Below, in pieces: positions 34,179-44,204 of a stretch of DNA of 64,000 nucleotides. The notes under the pieces were generated by a model that had not been told where the DNA came from, searched no databases, and saw only the letters and a list, made by a program, of their open reading frames with translations. Position numbers and translations under genes: made by a program. The first letter of the stretch is position 1. Each line of letters opens with the position of its first letter. The stretch comes from Verrucomicrobiia bacterium. GTDB taxonomy: Bacteria; Verrucomicrobiota; Verrucomicrobiia; Limisphaerales; Pedosphaeraceae. Where the stretch lies: assembly GCA_036268055.1 (NCBI GenBank), contig DATAUW010000011.1:186001-250000 (forward strand), read 5' to 3'.

Positions 34179-34877
34179 ATGAAAAAATTTATTTTCTCTG
34201 TCCTGTTGGCATTGAGTTTGATTTCTGGATTTTCGCTCGTGGCACAGTCGTTGAATCCGGAAGTCTTGCCACCGGCGATCAACGCGGCGAAGCGGGTGCA
34301 TTTTGTCAGCCTGGACGGGGCGTTCACCGCGCCGAATACAAACTGGCTGCCGTGCCTTAAGACCTTGAGCGGCGGCGACCAGGTGACGGAGCCGGTGACG
34401 ATTGGCGGGCACACGGGCGTGGAAGTCAAAGGCGTGAAATTTAACAATGCGGATTCGGAATACCCACTTTGGGCGAGCCAGCATTACATTGACGTGTTGA
34501 TGCAGGTTTACGGCGATGAGGCGTTCGTGGACGCGAAGGGGCAGCCGCGTTATTTCAATTTTTTGACCGGCACGTTGCCGGAGCCGATCGCGGTGGACGC
34601 AGGGACGCTCCCGCTTTCGATCATGAATCATCAATGGAACTGGGTGCTTTTTCGCGTGCCAAACGGGTTGCGCCACATGGACGGCGGGCGGCTGGTCGGG
34701 ACGATTCATCCCAAGGCGAAGCTGGACGAAAACATCGCGCGCGTGTCGCAACTCAGCGGGCAGAACGGCGGAACGATGCGCATGGATGGATTGCACGGGT
34801 TGAAAGTGCGCTTCGTGGCGTTCGGTGAGAAGGGGGCGTTTGGCGAACCAGACGCGGTGAATGTGTTCGCAAAATAA
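34179..34877 (+). CDS. Exported protein of unknown function
   Basis: Sec signal MKKFIFSVLLALSLISGFSL ends at AQS. The 210-residue mature part is beta-rich, with conserved-looking HQWNWVLFRVPNGLRHMDGGRLVGTIHP and LHGLKVRFVAFGEKGAFG. These blocks suggest a carbohydrate-binding or jelly-roll-type module, but I do not recognise a family. It directly follows the giant FecR-TPR-barrel gene in the same direction, separated only by a 23-bp repeat, so a joint surface role is possible. Confidence 0.5.
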   Translation: MKKFIFSVLLALSLISGFSLVAQSLNPEVLPPAINAAKRVHFVSLDGAFTAPNTNWLPCLKTLSGGDQVTEPVTIGGHTGVEVKGVKFNNADSEYPLWASQHYIDVLMQVYGDEAFVDAKGQPRYFNFLTGTLPEPIAVDAGTLPLSIMNHQWNWVLFRVPNGLRHMDGGRLVGTIHPKAKLDENIARVSQLSGQNGGTMRMDGLHGLKVRFVAFGEKGAFGEPDAVNVFAK

Positions 34878-35049
34878 TTTTCGCGCGCTACACGGGCTTC
34901 CCGAAAGCAGAGGCCACATAGAGAGATCAGGCACTTTGAATTTTGAAGGTGCGCCGGGAAAATTTAAGCGAAATTTTTCGGATGTTTTCAATCCATCACC
35001 GATTCAACCAAACCGCGCGGTGGTGAGAGGATGCGCACGATAAAAAAAT

Positions 35050-35661
35050 TCAGATGATTTCTTTCAGCCACGCGGGAACCGGTTGGTTCAGCGTTACCTG
35101 CCGGCCGTTCCGAAAGATCGCCACCAGGCGGAAGGGCATCTGCAAATCATCGTTGTCGAAAATAAGGACATGCGGAAGTTCTCGGATGGCGCGCTTGAGA
35201 TTCGCCAGCGATCGGAAAAAACGCGGGAGCAGTTTTTCATTGGGGACGTCATGTCCGCCTTGGGAAACCCGCATGGCAACTCGTTCATCCGATCGTCCAG
35301 GGCTGGAGATGCCAATGAAACATAGCGCCACAGTGAAGCCCGCCTGGCTCGCCTCTTTCAGGAAGGTGAGCTTATCTCCGATGGGATCGGAAAAAACGGT
35401 TTCGAAAATGAAACTTTGTTTTTGCGCCGCCAATTCATTCCGCAGATTGGCCACCAACTGCGCCGCGCGATAAGGATCCATTTCAATCTCATGGGCGAAA
35501 ACATCGGCATTCAAAAAACGCAAGCCGCTCGGCCGCAAATGGGATTCGTAAAAGGTCGTTTTGCCGGCGCCGTTCGGACCTGCCAGGGCCACAATCACTG
35601 GGCGGGCGTCCATTTCCAGGAAATCGAACGGCCCGGGGAGTGGGGCTGGCGGATGTTTCAC
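35050..35661 (-). CDS. Zeta-toxin-like P-loop kinase
   Basis: The 203-residue protein has a Walker A motif GPNGAGKTT at residues 28-36, then FLNADVFAHEIEMDPYRAAQLVAN, an arrangement typical of the zeta/PezT family and related bacterial kinases. FIFETVFSDPIGD and ALCFIGISSPGRSDERVAMRVSQGGHDVPNEKLLPRF follow, the latter with the Arg-rich lid. Zeta toxins phosphorylate UDP-N-acetylglucosamine, and that reaction is a family inference only. The start is GTG 35661, overlapping the antitoxin stop (GTGA). ATG 35613 is a second choice but would cut off residues before the P-loop. Confidence 0.75.
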   Translation of the reverse strand: MKHPPAPLPGPFDFLEMDARPVIVALAGPNGAGKTTFYESHLRPSGLRFLNADVFAHEIEMDPYRAAQLVANLRNELAAQKQSFIFETVFSDPIGDKLTFLKEASQAGFTVALCFIGISSPGRSDERVAMRVSQGGHDVPNEKLLPRFFRSLANLKRAIRELPHVLIFDNDDLQMPFRLVAIFRNGRQVTLNQPVPAWLKEII

Positions 35662-36074
35662 TTGACGACCGAGGCGGGCCGGGGTTTGGCGGGACTTTTA
35701 CCAGGGGATTTGACGGTTTGAAATTCACGATTAACGAACCGGCCGGTGGTTCGTTTGCCGTCAGCGCCCGTGCGTATCAGCAGGCCGGGTGAGCCGGGCG
35801 CGGCTTCGTAGTGTGGATAGGGACGAGACTTGAGATAGTCCGCCACGCGCTGGCGTCCTTCGGCGGAGTCCACAGATTTGAGGCAGGCGGACAGGGGCTT
35901 GGCGGAGCCGGCTTTGCGCAAGGCCAGCACTTCGTCGCCCCGCAGCAACGGCTCGATGGCCTGGCCGAGCTTCGCCCAGAATTCGATTTGACCGGCAATG
36001 GAGCGTTCCTCGACCTCCGCAGTCAGGCGGGCGTCGAGAACAAGATTGTCAGATACCTTGACCGGTTGACTCAT
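35658..36074 (-). CDS. ParD-like antitoxin of the zeta-like toxin
   Basis: The 138-residue protein begins MSQPVKVSDNLVLDARLTAE with a short ribbon-helix-helix-like region, then AEVEERSIAGQIEFWAKLGQAIEPLLRG, a motif of the ParD_like antitoxin family. The C-terminal part (~70-138) is basic and Pro-rich (KSPGKSPAKPRPA) and would wrap around the toxin. The toxin gene overlaps its stop by four bases, which forces a set ratio of translation. A 19-bp inverted repeat stands just before the ATG. I use ATG 36074, since the longer frame to 36140 crosses that operator. Confidence 0.7.
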   Translation of the reverse strand: MSQPVKVSDNLVLDARLTAEVEERSIAGQIEFWAKLGQAIEPLLRGDEVLALRKAGSAKPLSACLKSVDSAEGRQRVADYLKSRPYPHYEAAPGSPGLLIRTGADGKRTTGRFVNREFQTVKSPGKSPAKPRPASVVK

Positions 36075-36081
36075 GACTAAA

Positions 36082-36100
36082 AGGTAGCAAAATGCTACCT
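36082..36100 (-). promoter_or_regulatory. Inverted repeat before the antitoxin gene, candidate operator
   Basis: AGGTAGCA-AAA-TGCTACCT is a perfect 8-bp inverted repeat with a 3-base spacer. It ends 8 bases upstream of the antitoxin ATG. Ribbon-helix-helix antitoxins usually repress their own operon through such a site, so this is its likely operator. Confidence 0.6.
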
Positions 36101-36220
36101 CGTTGTCAATGGGATGGTTAATGAGGGCGCAGTTGAACATCCTATTTGAAAAATTAATTGGGGCTCTCGTGGCGTGCGAAAACGATTTGCCTTTCTGGAA
36201 TTTTTCGTAACACTGCGCGC

Positions 36221-37390
36221 ATGAGTAAAAAGACCATTTCTCGCAAGTTCGCCGCGTATCCGCGTCTCAACCCGTTCGGCGTGGGCAAGGACATCTCCGC
36301 CGCCGACCTGATGGACCAAGCGTTTCTCGCTTACAACGGCGGGCGGCTCCGCGAAGCGGCGCGGTTGCTCGTGGACAAAATGCTGCCGAATGACGGTTAT
36401 ATCGGCATGAGCCTGACGGGCGCGCTCACGCCGGCGGGGCTCGGAAAATCGTGCCTGATTCCGCTGATGAAGGCGGGGTTCGTGGATTGGATCGTCTCGA
36501 CGGGCGCGAACCTGTATCACGATCTGCATTACGGGCTCGACATGAGGCTTTACGCGGGCTCGCCGTTTTTGAATGACGTGGATTTGCATCGCGACGGCGT
36601 GATTCGCATCTACGATATTTTGTTCGATTACAATGTGCTGCTCGACACGGACGCTTTCGTGCGCGAAGTGATTCGCGGCGCGGAATTTCAACGCACGATG
36701 GGCACGGACGAGTTTCACCATCTGCTCGGCAAATATGTTTATGAGCGCGCGAAGAAATTGGGCTTGAAGGACAGCTCCGTGCTCGCGACGGCGTATGAAT
36801 GCGGCATCCCGATTTTCACGAGCAGCCCGGGGGACAGTTCCATCGGCATGAACATCGCGGCGATGGCGATGCGCGATTCCAAGTTGTTGCTCGATGTGAA
36901 TCGCGACGTGAACCAGACCGCGGCGATTGTGTACGAGGCGAAATCCAGCGGGCACAAGTCGTCGGTATTTATTTTGGGCGGCGGATCGCCGAAGAATTTC
37001 ATGTTGCAGACCGAGCCGCAAATCCAGGAGGTCATGGGCATCCAGGAAAAGGGGCACGATTATTTTCTGCAATGCACCGACGCGCGGCCGGACACCGGCG
37101 GCTTAAGCGGCGCGACGCCTGCCGAGGCGGTGAGTTGGGGCAAGGTGGATCCGGACAGTCTGCCGGACTGCGTGGTGGCGTACGTGGACTCGACGATTTC
37201 GCTGCCGCTGCTGACGGCGTATTGCCTGAGCCGCGTGAAACCGCGCAAGCTCAAGCGCCTCTTCGACACGCGCGAGAAAACTTATGACCGCGTGAAGAGT
37301 TTGTATTTGAAGATCGGGACGGTGACGAAAATCCACACGAGCCGCAAAGTGGCAAAACGGAGCAGCAGCGTGGGATTGAAGAAGGCTTAG
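36221..37390 (+). CDS. Deoxyhypusine-synthase-family protein
   Basis: The enzyme family transfers an aminobutyl group from spermidine by an NAD-dependent imine; in eukaryotes and archaea the acceptor is eIF5A lysine. Here the 389-residue product keeps the [25 protein letters not shown] start, [35 protein letters not shown] and the catalytic Lys in EAVSWGKV. Bacteria lack hypusine, so a polyamine product such as homospermidine is more likely, as reported for some bacterial homologues. ATG 36221 is chosen by the MSKK start. No other polyamine gene is nearby. Confidence 0.8.
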   Translation: MSKKTISRKFAAYPRLNPFGVGKDISAADLMDQAFLAYNGGRLREAARLLVDKMLPNDGYIGMSLTGALTPAGLGKSCLIPLMKAGFVDWIVSTGANLYHDLHYGLDMRLYAGSPFLNDVDLHRDGVIRIYDILFDYNVLLDTDAFVREVIRGAEFQRTMGTDEFHHLLGKYVYERAKKLGLKDSSVLATAYECGIPIFTSSPGDSSIGMNIAAMAMRDSKLLLDVNRDVNQTAAIVYEAKSSGHKSSVFILGGGSPKNFMLQTEPQIQEVMGIQEKGHDYFLQCTDARPDTGGLSGATPAEAVSWGKVDPDSLPDCVVAYVDSTISLPLLTAYCLSRVKPRKLKRLFDTREKTYDRVKSLYLKIGTVTKIHTSRKVAKRSSSVGLKKA

Positions 37391-37431
37391 GGAAGGTGTG
37401 ATGCGGACGCCGGTGGCACGGCAGTTCGCAA

Positions 37432-37462
37432 AATAAAAAACCCGCCGGCTTTCGCGGCGGGT
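37432..37462 (-). terminator. Rho-independent terminator of rpoD
   Basis: CCCGCCG pairs with CGGCGGG across GCTTTCG, extended by A:T pairs. Read leftward, the stem is followed by TTTTTTATTTTG. It sits 20 bases after the rpoD stop. On the plus strand the T-run is shorter, so any use by the deoxyhypusine-synthase-like gene is weaker. Confidence 0.8.
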
Positions 37463-37481
37463 TTGAAGAGGTTTGGATCGC

Positions 37482-39329
<1,848 letters not shown>

Positions 39330-39376
39330 AATTGTGTGTCGTGTGATTTCTCAATGAGAGACAACAACAGCCCCCC

Positions 39377-39405
39377 ATTGTCTCAGGTGAAGGCCAAGTA
39401 GTCAA
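39377..39405 (-). promoter_or_regulatory. Candidate sigma-70 promoter for rpoD
   Basis: On the minus strand TTGACT (39405-39400) is followed after exactly 17 bases by GACAAT (39382-39377), giving a start site around 39370 and a leader of about 40 bases before the rpoD ATG. The -10 is a partial match (4 of 6). The rest of 39330-39641 holds no gene that I credit. Confidence 0.4.
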
Positions 39406-39641
39406 ACACAAGGTATTAAAAATTAACGGGCGCGGTGGCTTTTCCCAAGCGAAACGTAAGTCTTTGCGCCAAGCGCACAAGCGCATTTCGGCAAGAGACA
39501 CCACGGGCGCACCCTTCCAATTCCCGAATGAGTATAAGACAATCGGAACCCGTTAATTATTCAAAAGTTGCGCAAGCGGCTTGCATTTGGCGAATACCCT
39601 TTTGAAATTGCCCCAAACCTTCGCCACAGTCACCGCCCAGC

Positions 39642-40805
39642 ATGAATCTATCGGGGCGCCATTTTTTCAACGCTTTTGAACCGCGTTTTCTGCGGGCCGC
39701 CCTGTTAATTGCGGTTGCTTTCACCGGTTTTAAGGTTTTGGCGCAGACACTGGATCATGGCGTCAATCCCATGAACCTTGGCAAGGGCGATTGGATCTAC
39801 CAACTGGGCCGAGCAGAGGCACGATTGGGTATTTCCTCGACGCAGGAGCTTGTCAATTATGAAGCCGGCCTGGGCATGCAATGGATCACGGTCAAATGCG
39901 CCGACGGCGCTGACACTAATAGCTGGTCGCAATTCAACGCCACCCTAATCGCGCAAGCCCATGCGGCGGGTTTGAAAATTTTCGGCTGGGCTTACATTTA
40001 TGGCGGGACAAATGTGCCGGGCGAAATCAATGCCGCGCTTTCGAGTCTCGACCAAGGCGCGGACGGTTTTATCATGGATGCCGAAAGCGAATATGACGCG
40101 TCCGGCCAATCCACCGCCGCGCAGCAATATTGCGCCGGTATTCGCGCGCGCTATCCCAATACGTTCCTCGCTTTCGCGCCGATCTATGACGTGGTGAATG
40201 TTGCGCAGCATCCGAATTTTCCCGCAACGGTGTTCGGACGTTATTGCGATGCCGCGATGCCCCAGGATTATTGGCAGTATTACGGCGATACGCCACCGCA
40301 AATGGTGGCGGACATGGATACCGTGTGGACCACCTGGCAAAATGGATTGACCGGCACCAATCGGCAGGCGATCAAACCGATCATTCCCATCGGGCAATCG
40401 GCTTCGCTTCTGGGCACTGAAGTGGCGGCGGACATCACGGATTTCGTGGCCAGTCTCAAGGGCGACAAAAATCCGGCCAGCGCGGGTGGTTATCACGGCG
40501 TGAGTTTCTATAGCTGCCAGACTCGCACGACAAATATGGATTTGGGAATTGCGACGGCACAGTTTTCAAATCCAGTGCTGCCCACGCCGCCCCAGTTCAA
40601 GAGTATTAGTATGACGAGCGGCGGGGTGGTGTTGGATTTGGCCGGGCAGACGAATGGGAATTACGCGATTGATATTTCTAGCGACCTCGCGACCTGGACG
40701 CCGCTTTTCTATTTCACGATGACGAGCGGCGATTATCAATATCTGGATAACTTCAGCACAAACACTGGCCAAATCTTTTATCGCGTGCGATTGATCTATC
40801 CGTAA
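39642..40805 (+). CDS. Exported TIM-barrel glycoside-hydrolase-like protein
   Basis: A signal peptide (FLRAALLIAVAFTGFKVLAQ) is followed by a domain of ~260 residues that reads like a TIM barrel: WITVKCADGADTNSW, AQAHAAGLKIFGWAYIYGG, GADGFIMDAESEYD, and PDYWQYYGDTPP-like aromatic patches. The order of acids (D/E in FIMDAESEY) suggests glycosidase-like or GH25/DUF1906-like chemistry, but I cannot assign a family with confidence. The last 80 residues (LDLAGQTNGNYAIDISSDLATWTPL...) are a beta-sandwich module often attached to verrucomicrobial exported proteins. It converges with the ureide operon, which ends eight bases away. Confidence 0.55.
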   Translation: MNLSGRHFFNAFEPRFLRAALLIAVAFTGFKVLAQTLDHGVNPMNLGKGDWIYQLGRAEARLGISSTQELVNYEAGLGMQWITVKCADGADTNSWSQFNATLIAQAHAAGLKIFGWAYIYGGTNVPGEINAALSSLDQGADGFIMDAESEYDASGQSTAAQQYCAGIRARYPNTFLAFAPIYDVVNVAQHPNFPATVFGRYCDAAMPQDYWQYYGDTPPQMVADMDTVWTTWQNGLTGTNRQAIKPIIPIGQSASLLGTEVAADITDFVASLKGDKNPASAGGYHGVSFYSCQTRTTNMDLGIATAQFSNPVLPTPPQFKSISMTSGGVVLDLAGQTNGNYAIDISSDLATWTPLFYFTMTSGDYQYLDNFSTNTGQIFYRVRLIYP

Positions 40806-40812
40806 GGCCGCG

Positions 40813-42060
40813 TTATTTCACCAATTCAGCGAGGGTCAAGGCCAGCACCTGCACTCCGCGCTCAATTTGTTCCGGCGAGGAATATTCGTCCGGACGATGG
40901 CTCACACCGCCGCGGCAGGGGATGAAGATCATCGTGGTCGGGCAAATCTGCGCCATGAATAGCGAATCGTGATACGCGCGGCTGATCATTTTTTTGACGG
41001 GCAAGCCAAGTTGCGCGCCAGCGGCGGCGACGGTTGCGACCAGTTGCGCATCGCAAATGGCAGGGGCGTCCACGTTCAATCGTTCCAGCGCAAGAGTGAC
41101 GCCGCGTCGCGCACAAATCTGCGCCGCATTTTTTTCGATGCGCGCCAGGGCGGCGTCGCGCGTGGCGAGTTGGGTATCGCGAAAATCTATTTCCATCCAC
41201 GCGCGGCACGGCACGCTATTCACTGCGCCGGGTTCGATGCGCAACACTCCCGTTGTGCCGACCGTGTCCGGGCTGCCGCTCGTCAACGCCGCCTGTTCCA
41301 CGTCCAGCGCGATCTCGGCGGCGGCGAGCAAGGCGTCGTGGCGGATCGGCATGAGCATCGCGCCCGCGTGCCCGCCGACTCCGGTCAGTTGCGCGCGAAG
41401 CGTGCTCGGCGCGGCGATTTTTTCCACGACGCCGATGGGCAAATTTTCCTGCTCGAGCAAAGGCCCCTGCTCGATGTGCAACTCGACAAAGCCCGCGTAC
41501 GTTTTTGGCGCGAGTCGCACGGTGCGCAAATCCTTGCCGCCAAATCCCGCCGCGCCGCGCAATTCCTCCAAAGTTTTTCCATCCGGATCGCGCAACGATG
41601 CGGCTTTTTCCAGCGACATCGCGCCCGCGAGCATGCGGCTGCCGAGACAACCGATGCCAAATCGTGTCGGCTCTTCCGCGGTGAACACGATTAATTCGAT
41701 GCCGCGTTTCGGTTGGATGCCCGCGGCTTGCAGCGCGCGAATCGCTTCGATTGCGCCGAGCACGCCGACGACTCCATCATAGCGTCCGGCGTTTGGGATG
41801 GCGTCAATGTGCGAACCGGTGGCGACCGGCGCGAGTGAAGGGTCAGCGCCATTCCAGCGCGCAAAAATATTTCCGACCGCATCTTCGCGAATGGCGAGTT
41901 GCGCTTCGCGGCACAAATTTTTGACGAATTCGCGCGCGCGCAAATCGGCTTCGGAAAAAAGCACGCGCGTCACGACCGGCGCGGGCGCGGCGGAAATCGC
42001 CGCCAGATCATCAATCTGTTTCTGCAACCGCGCGCCGTCAATTTTCAAAGAGGAACTCAT
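40813..42060 (-). CDS. Ureidoglycolate amidohydrolase (UAH), M20-type
   Basis: UAH hydrolyses ureidoglycolate to glyoxylate, CO2 and two ammonia, the last step of the plant-like ureide route. It is a Mn/Zn di-metal M20 amidohydrolase: GSHIDAIPNAGRYDGVVG (first metal His/Asp), TAEEPTRFG (bridging Glu) and ELHIEQGPLLEQ (His). The C-terminal segment SRAYHDSLFMA...IFIPCRGGVSHRPDEYSSPEQI differs from the AAH paralogue and closely recalls plant UAH; this is the main reason for the call. 415 residues; last gene of the leftward operon, six bases after the ureidoglycine gene. Confidence 0.8.
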   Translation of the reverse strand: MSSSLKIDGARLQKQIDDLAAISAAPAPVVTRVLFSEADLRAREFVKNLCREAQLAIREDAVGNIFARWNGADPSLAPVATGSHIDAIPNAGRYDGVVGVLGAIEAIRALQAAGIQPKRGIELIVFTAEEPTRFGIGCLGSRMLAGAMSLEKAASLRDPDGKTLEELRGAAGFGGKDLRTVRLAPKTYAGFVELHIEQGPLLEQENLPIGVVEKIAAPSTLRAQLTGVGGHAGAMLMPIRHDALLAAAEIALDVEQAALTSGSPDTVGTTGVLRIEPGAVNSVPCRAWMEIDFRDTQLATRDAALARIEKNAAQICARRGVTLALERLNVDAPAICDAQLVATVAAAGAQLGLPVKKMISRAYHDSLFMAQICPTTMIFIPCRGGVSHRPDEYSSPEQIERGVQVLALTLAELVK

Positions 42061-42066
42061 CGCAAC

Positions 42067-42804
42067 TCACATCGGATCGCGATTCACGTCTTTGTAATAA
42101 ATATAGCTCGCGGGAGTTTTACCCATTGCGACAAACCATTGCGGACAGTAGGGCGCCATCCAGATCACGTCGTTCGTTTGCACCGGATGATAATCGCAGC
42201 CAAGGCGATAAACGCCCTGGCCGGAAAGCATCAGGAGGCCGTGCTCCATCACGTGCGTCTCGACGAATGGCAGCGTCGCTCCCGGTTGATACGTAAAAAT
42301 ATTCACGGCCATATCGAACCTGGGATCGTCGTAAAGCAACACCTGAAGGCGCGCGTCTTCATTGCCGAGAAATGGCTGGCCTTTTACTTCGCGCTGGTGG
42401 CCGATGATCGTGTCCGGCACGGCTGAGCCCGCGAGCGGCACATAAATTTTTTGAAAGATCAGCAGCTTTGCGTCAGAGCCGTGAAAGTGAATATCCTTGC
42501 CGGGCGGCACGTAAACGAAACTGCCCGCTTCGAGGCGATTGCGTTTGGAGTTAAACGTCACGCTCGCGTTGCCTTCGATGACATAGACAAAATATTCGGT
42601 GTCGCCCGTGTTGCCCCGGCCCTGACCCTCTTTGCCCAGGGTAATGAGAAACTGGCAAAAGCGCGCGCCCATCGCCGGCGAGATAAGCACGTTGCAGGTC
42701 ACATTTTCCCAGCCCGGCAGCATGCTCGGCACGAAGCCGCTCGGTGTGAGCAGGGCATAACGGTCTTTCACCACATTGCGCGTTGCACCAAACAATTCAG
42801 TCAT
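42067..42804 (-). CDS. (S)-ureidoglycine aminohydrolase (bicupin)
   Basis: The enzyme releases ammonia from unstable (S)-ureidoglycine to give (S)-ureidoglycolate, with Mn. The 245-residue sequence has two cupin halves: N-terminal half GDTEYFVYVIEGNASVTFN...AGSFVYVPPGKDIHFH, and C-terminal half ETHVMEHGLLMLSGQGVYRL...DVIWMAPYCPQWF with metal ligands E, H, H and Q (HVMEHG... PQWFVA). TELFGATRNVVKDRYALLTPSGFVPS is the typical UGlyAH start. Position next to AAH and UAH fits perfectly. Confidence 0.9.
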   Translation of the reverse strand: MTELFGATRNVVKDRYALLTPSGFVPSMLPGWENVTCNVLISPAMGARFCQFLITLGKEGQGRGNTGDTEYFVYVIEGNASVTFNSKRNRLEAGSFVYVPPGKDIHFHGSDAKLLIFQKIYVPLAGSAVPDTIIGHQREVKGQPFLGNEDARLQVLLYDDPRFDMAVNIFTYQPGATLPFVETHVMEHGLLMLSGQGVYRLGCDYHPVQTNDVIWMAPYCPQWFVAMGKTPASYIYYKDVNRDPM

Positions 42805-42829
42805 TTGCGTTCTCCATTGGGTTGCGATT

Positions 42830-44179
42830 TCACGGTCTGACCAATTCTCCTAAAGCCTTTGCCGTGATTTTTCCATCTTTAAATACCGTGCGACCGCGCA
42901 CGAACGTCTGCGCCACCTTGCCGCGCAGCTTGCGGCCCACGTAAGGACTCTGCTTATGGCGATAAAATAAATCTTTTTGTTCCACGGTAAATTCCGCCGC
43001 CAAATCCACGAGCGCGAGGTCGGCATCGCCGCCGATTTTAATCGCGCCTTTGCGTTCCGGCAGATTGAAGCGTTGCGCGACATTGAACGAAAGCATCCTC
43101 GCCAGCAGCGGCAACGCGATCTCCCGCTGCACGTGGCCTTCCGTGATCAACAGCGGCAGCGTGTGCTGCGCGCCGGAAATTCCGCCCCACACTTTGAAAA
43201 AGTTCGCGTCGCGTTTCATGTCCGGCGGCGCGGGCGAATGATCGGAGCCGATGGTCGTGACGTGTTCGGTGGCGACGTGATGCCACAGGGTGCGTTGAAC
43301 GGTGGCCATCCGCAACGGCGGCGCGCATTTCGCCACCGCGCCGAGCTTGAGCACGTCATCTTCCGTGAGCACCAGATAATGCGGGCAGGTTTCACACGTC
43401 ACGTCCGCGCCCATCGCGCGCGCCTTGGCCACCAGCGCGACGCCTTTGCCGCTGCTTACATGGACGATGTGCAGCGCGCAACCGGTTTCACCCGCAATCG
43501 CAATCGCGCGGCGGATCGCTTCAAGCTCCGCGGCGATCGGACGCGAAATGAGATAATCGCGAATGCTGGTTTTGCCGGCGCGTAATTGTTTCGCGGTCAA
43601 CTCACTGGTCAACCTTTCGCTTTCGGCGTGCACGGCGACAATTTTTTTTAACTGCGCGGCGCGCTTCATGCCTTCGCGCAAGGTCGTGTCGTCCACGCTC
43701 GCAAAATCCTCGATGCCGCTGTTCGACATGAAAGCCTTGAAACCGATGACGCCGCGTTCGGCAAGTTCGCCGAGCTTGTCCACGTTGCCGGGAACCAATC
43801 CGCCCCAAAACGCGAAGTCCACCAGCGAACTGGCGCGCGCGGCGGCAAGTTTCAGATCGAAGCTGGCGGCATCCACGGTCGGCGGATGCGCGTTGAGCGG
43901 CATATCGAAAAAAAGCGTGCCGCCACCGGCAGCGAGCGATTGCGAACCCGTGGCGAGGCCTTCCCATTCCGCGCGGCCGGGTTCGTTGAAATGAACATGG
44001 GCATCAATCACGCCCGGAAAAACGTGGAGGCCAGACGCATTGATTTCCGCTTTGCCCGACGCGGTAAGATTCGGTTCGAGCGCGACGATTTTCCCGCCGG
44101 CCACGCCGACGTCCACTGATCGCAACTCAGTGGGCGTGACGACCGTTCCGCCGCGCAGGATTAAATCGAGTTTGCCCAT
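42830..44179 (-). CDS. allB: Allantoinase
   Basis: AllB opens the hydantoin ring of allantoin to give allantoate. This cyclic amidohydrolase keeps DAHVHFNEPGRAEWEG (metal His pair), GVIGFKAFMSNSG (carbamylated Lys), HAESE, HIVHVS and SDHSPAPPDMK (metal Asp). 449 residues, all normal for allantoinases; the related dihydropyrimidinase at 51832 carries FIDPHVHIYLPF instead. Fifth gene of the leftward operon. Confidence 0.92.
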   Translation of the reverse strand: MGKLDLILRGGTVVTPTELRSVDVGVAGGKIVALEPNLTASGKAEINASGLHVFPGVIDAHVHFNEPGRAEWEGLATGSQSLAAGGGTLFFDMPLNAHPPTVDAASFDLKLAAARASSLVDFAFWGGLVPGNVDKLGELAERGVIGFKAFMSNSGIEDFASVDDTTLREGMKRAAQLKKIVAVHAESERLTSELTAKQLRAGKTSIRDYLISRPIAAELEAIRRAIAIAGETGCALHIVHVSSGKGVALVAKARAMGADVTCETCPHYLVLTEDDVLKLGAVAKCAPPLRMATVQRTLWHHVATEHVTTIGSDHSPAPPDMKRDANFFKVWGGISGAQHTLPLLITEGHVQREIALPLLARMLSFNVAQRFNLPERKGAIKIGGDADLALVDLAAEFTVEQKDLFYRHKQSPYVGRKLRGKVAQTFVRGRTVFKDGKITAKALGELVRP

Positions 44180-44204
44180 ATTATACTATAATATGATTTA
44201 ACGC

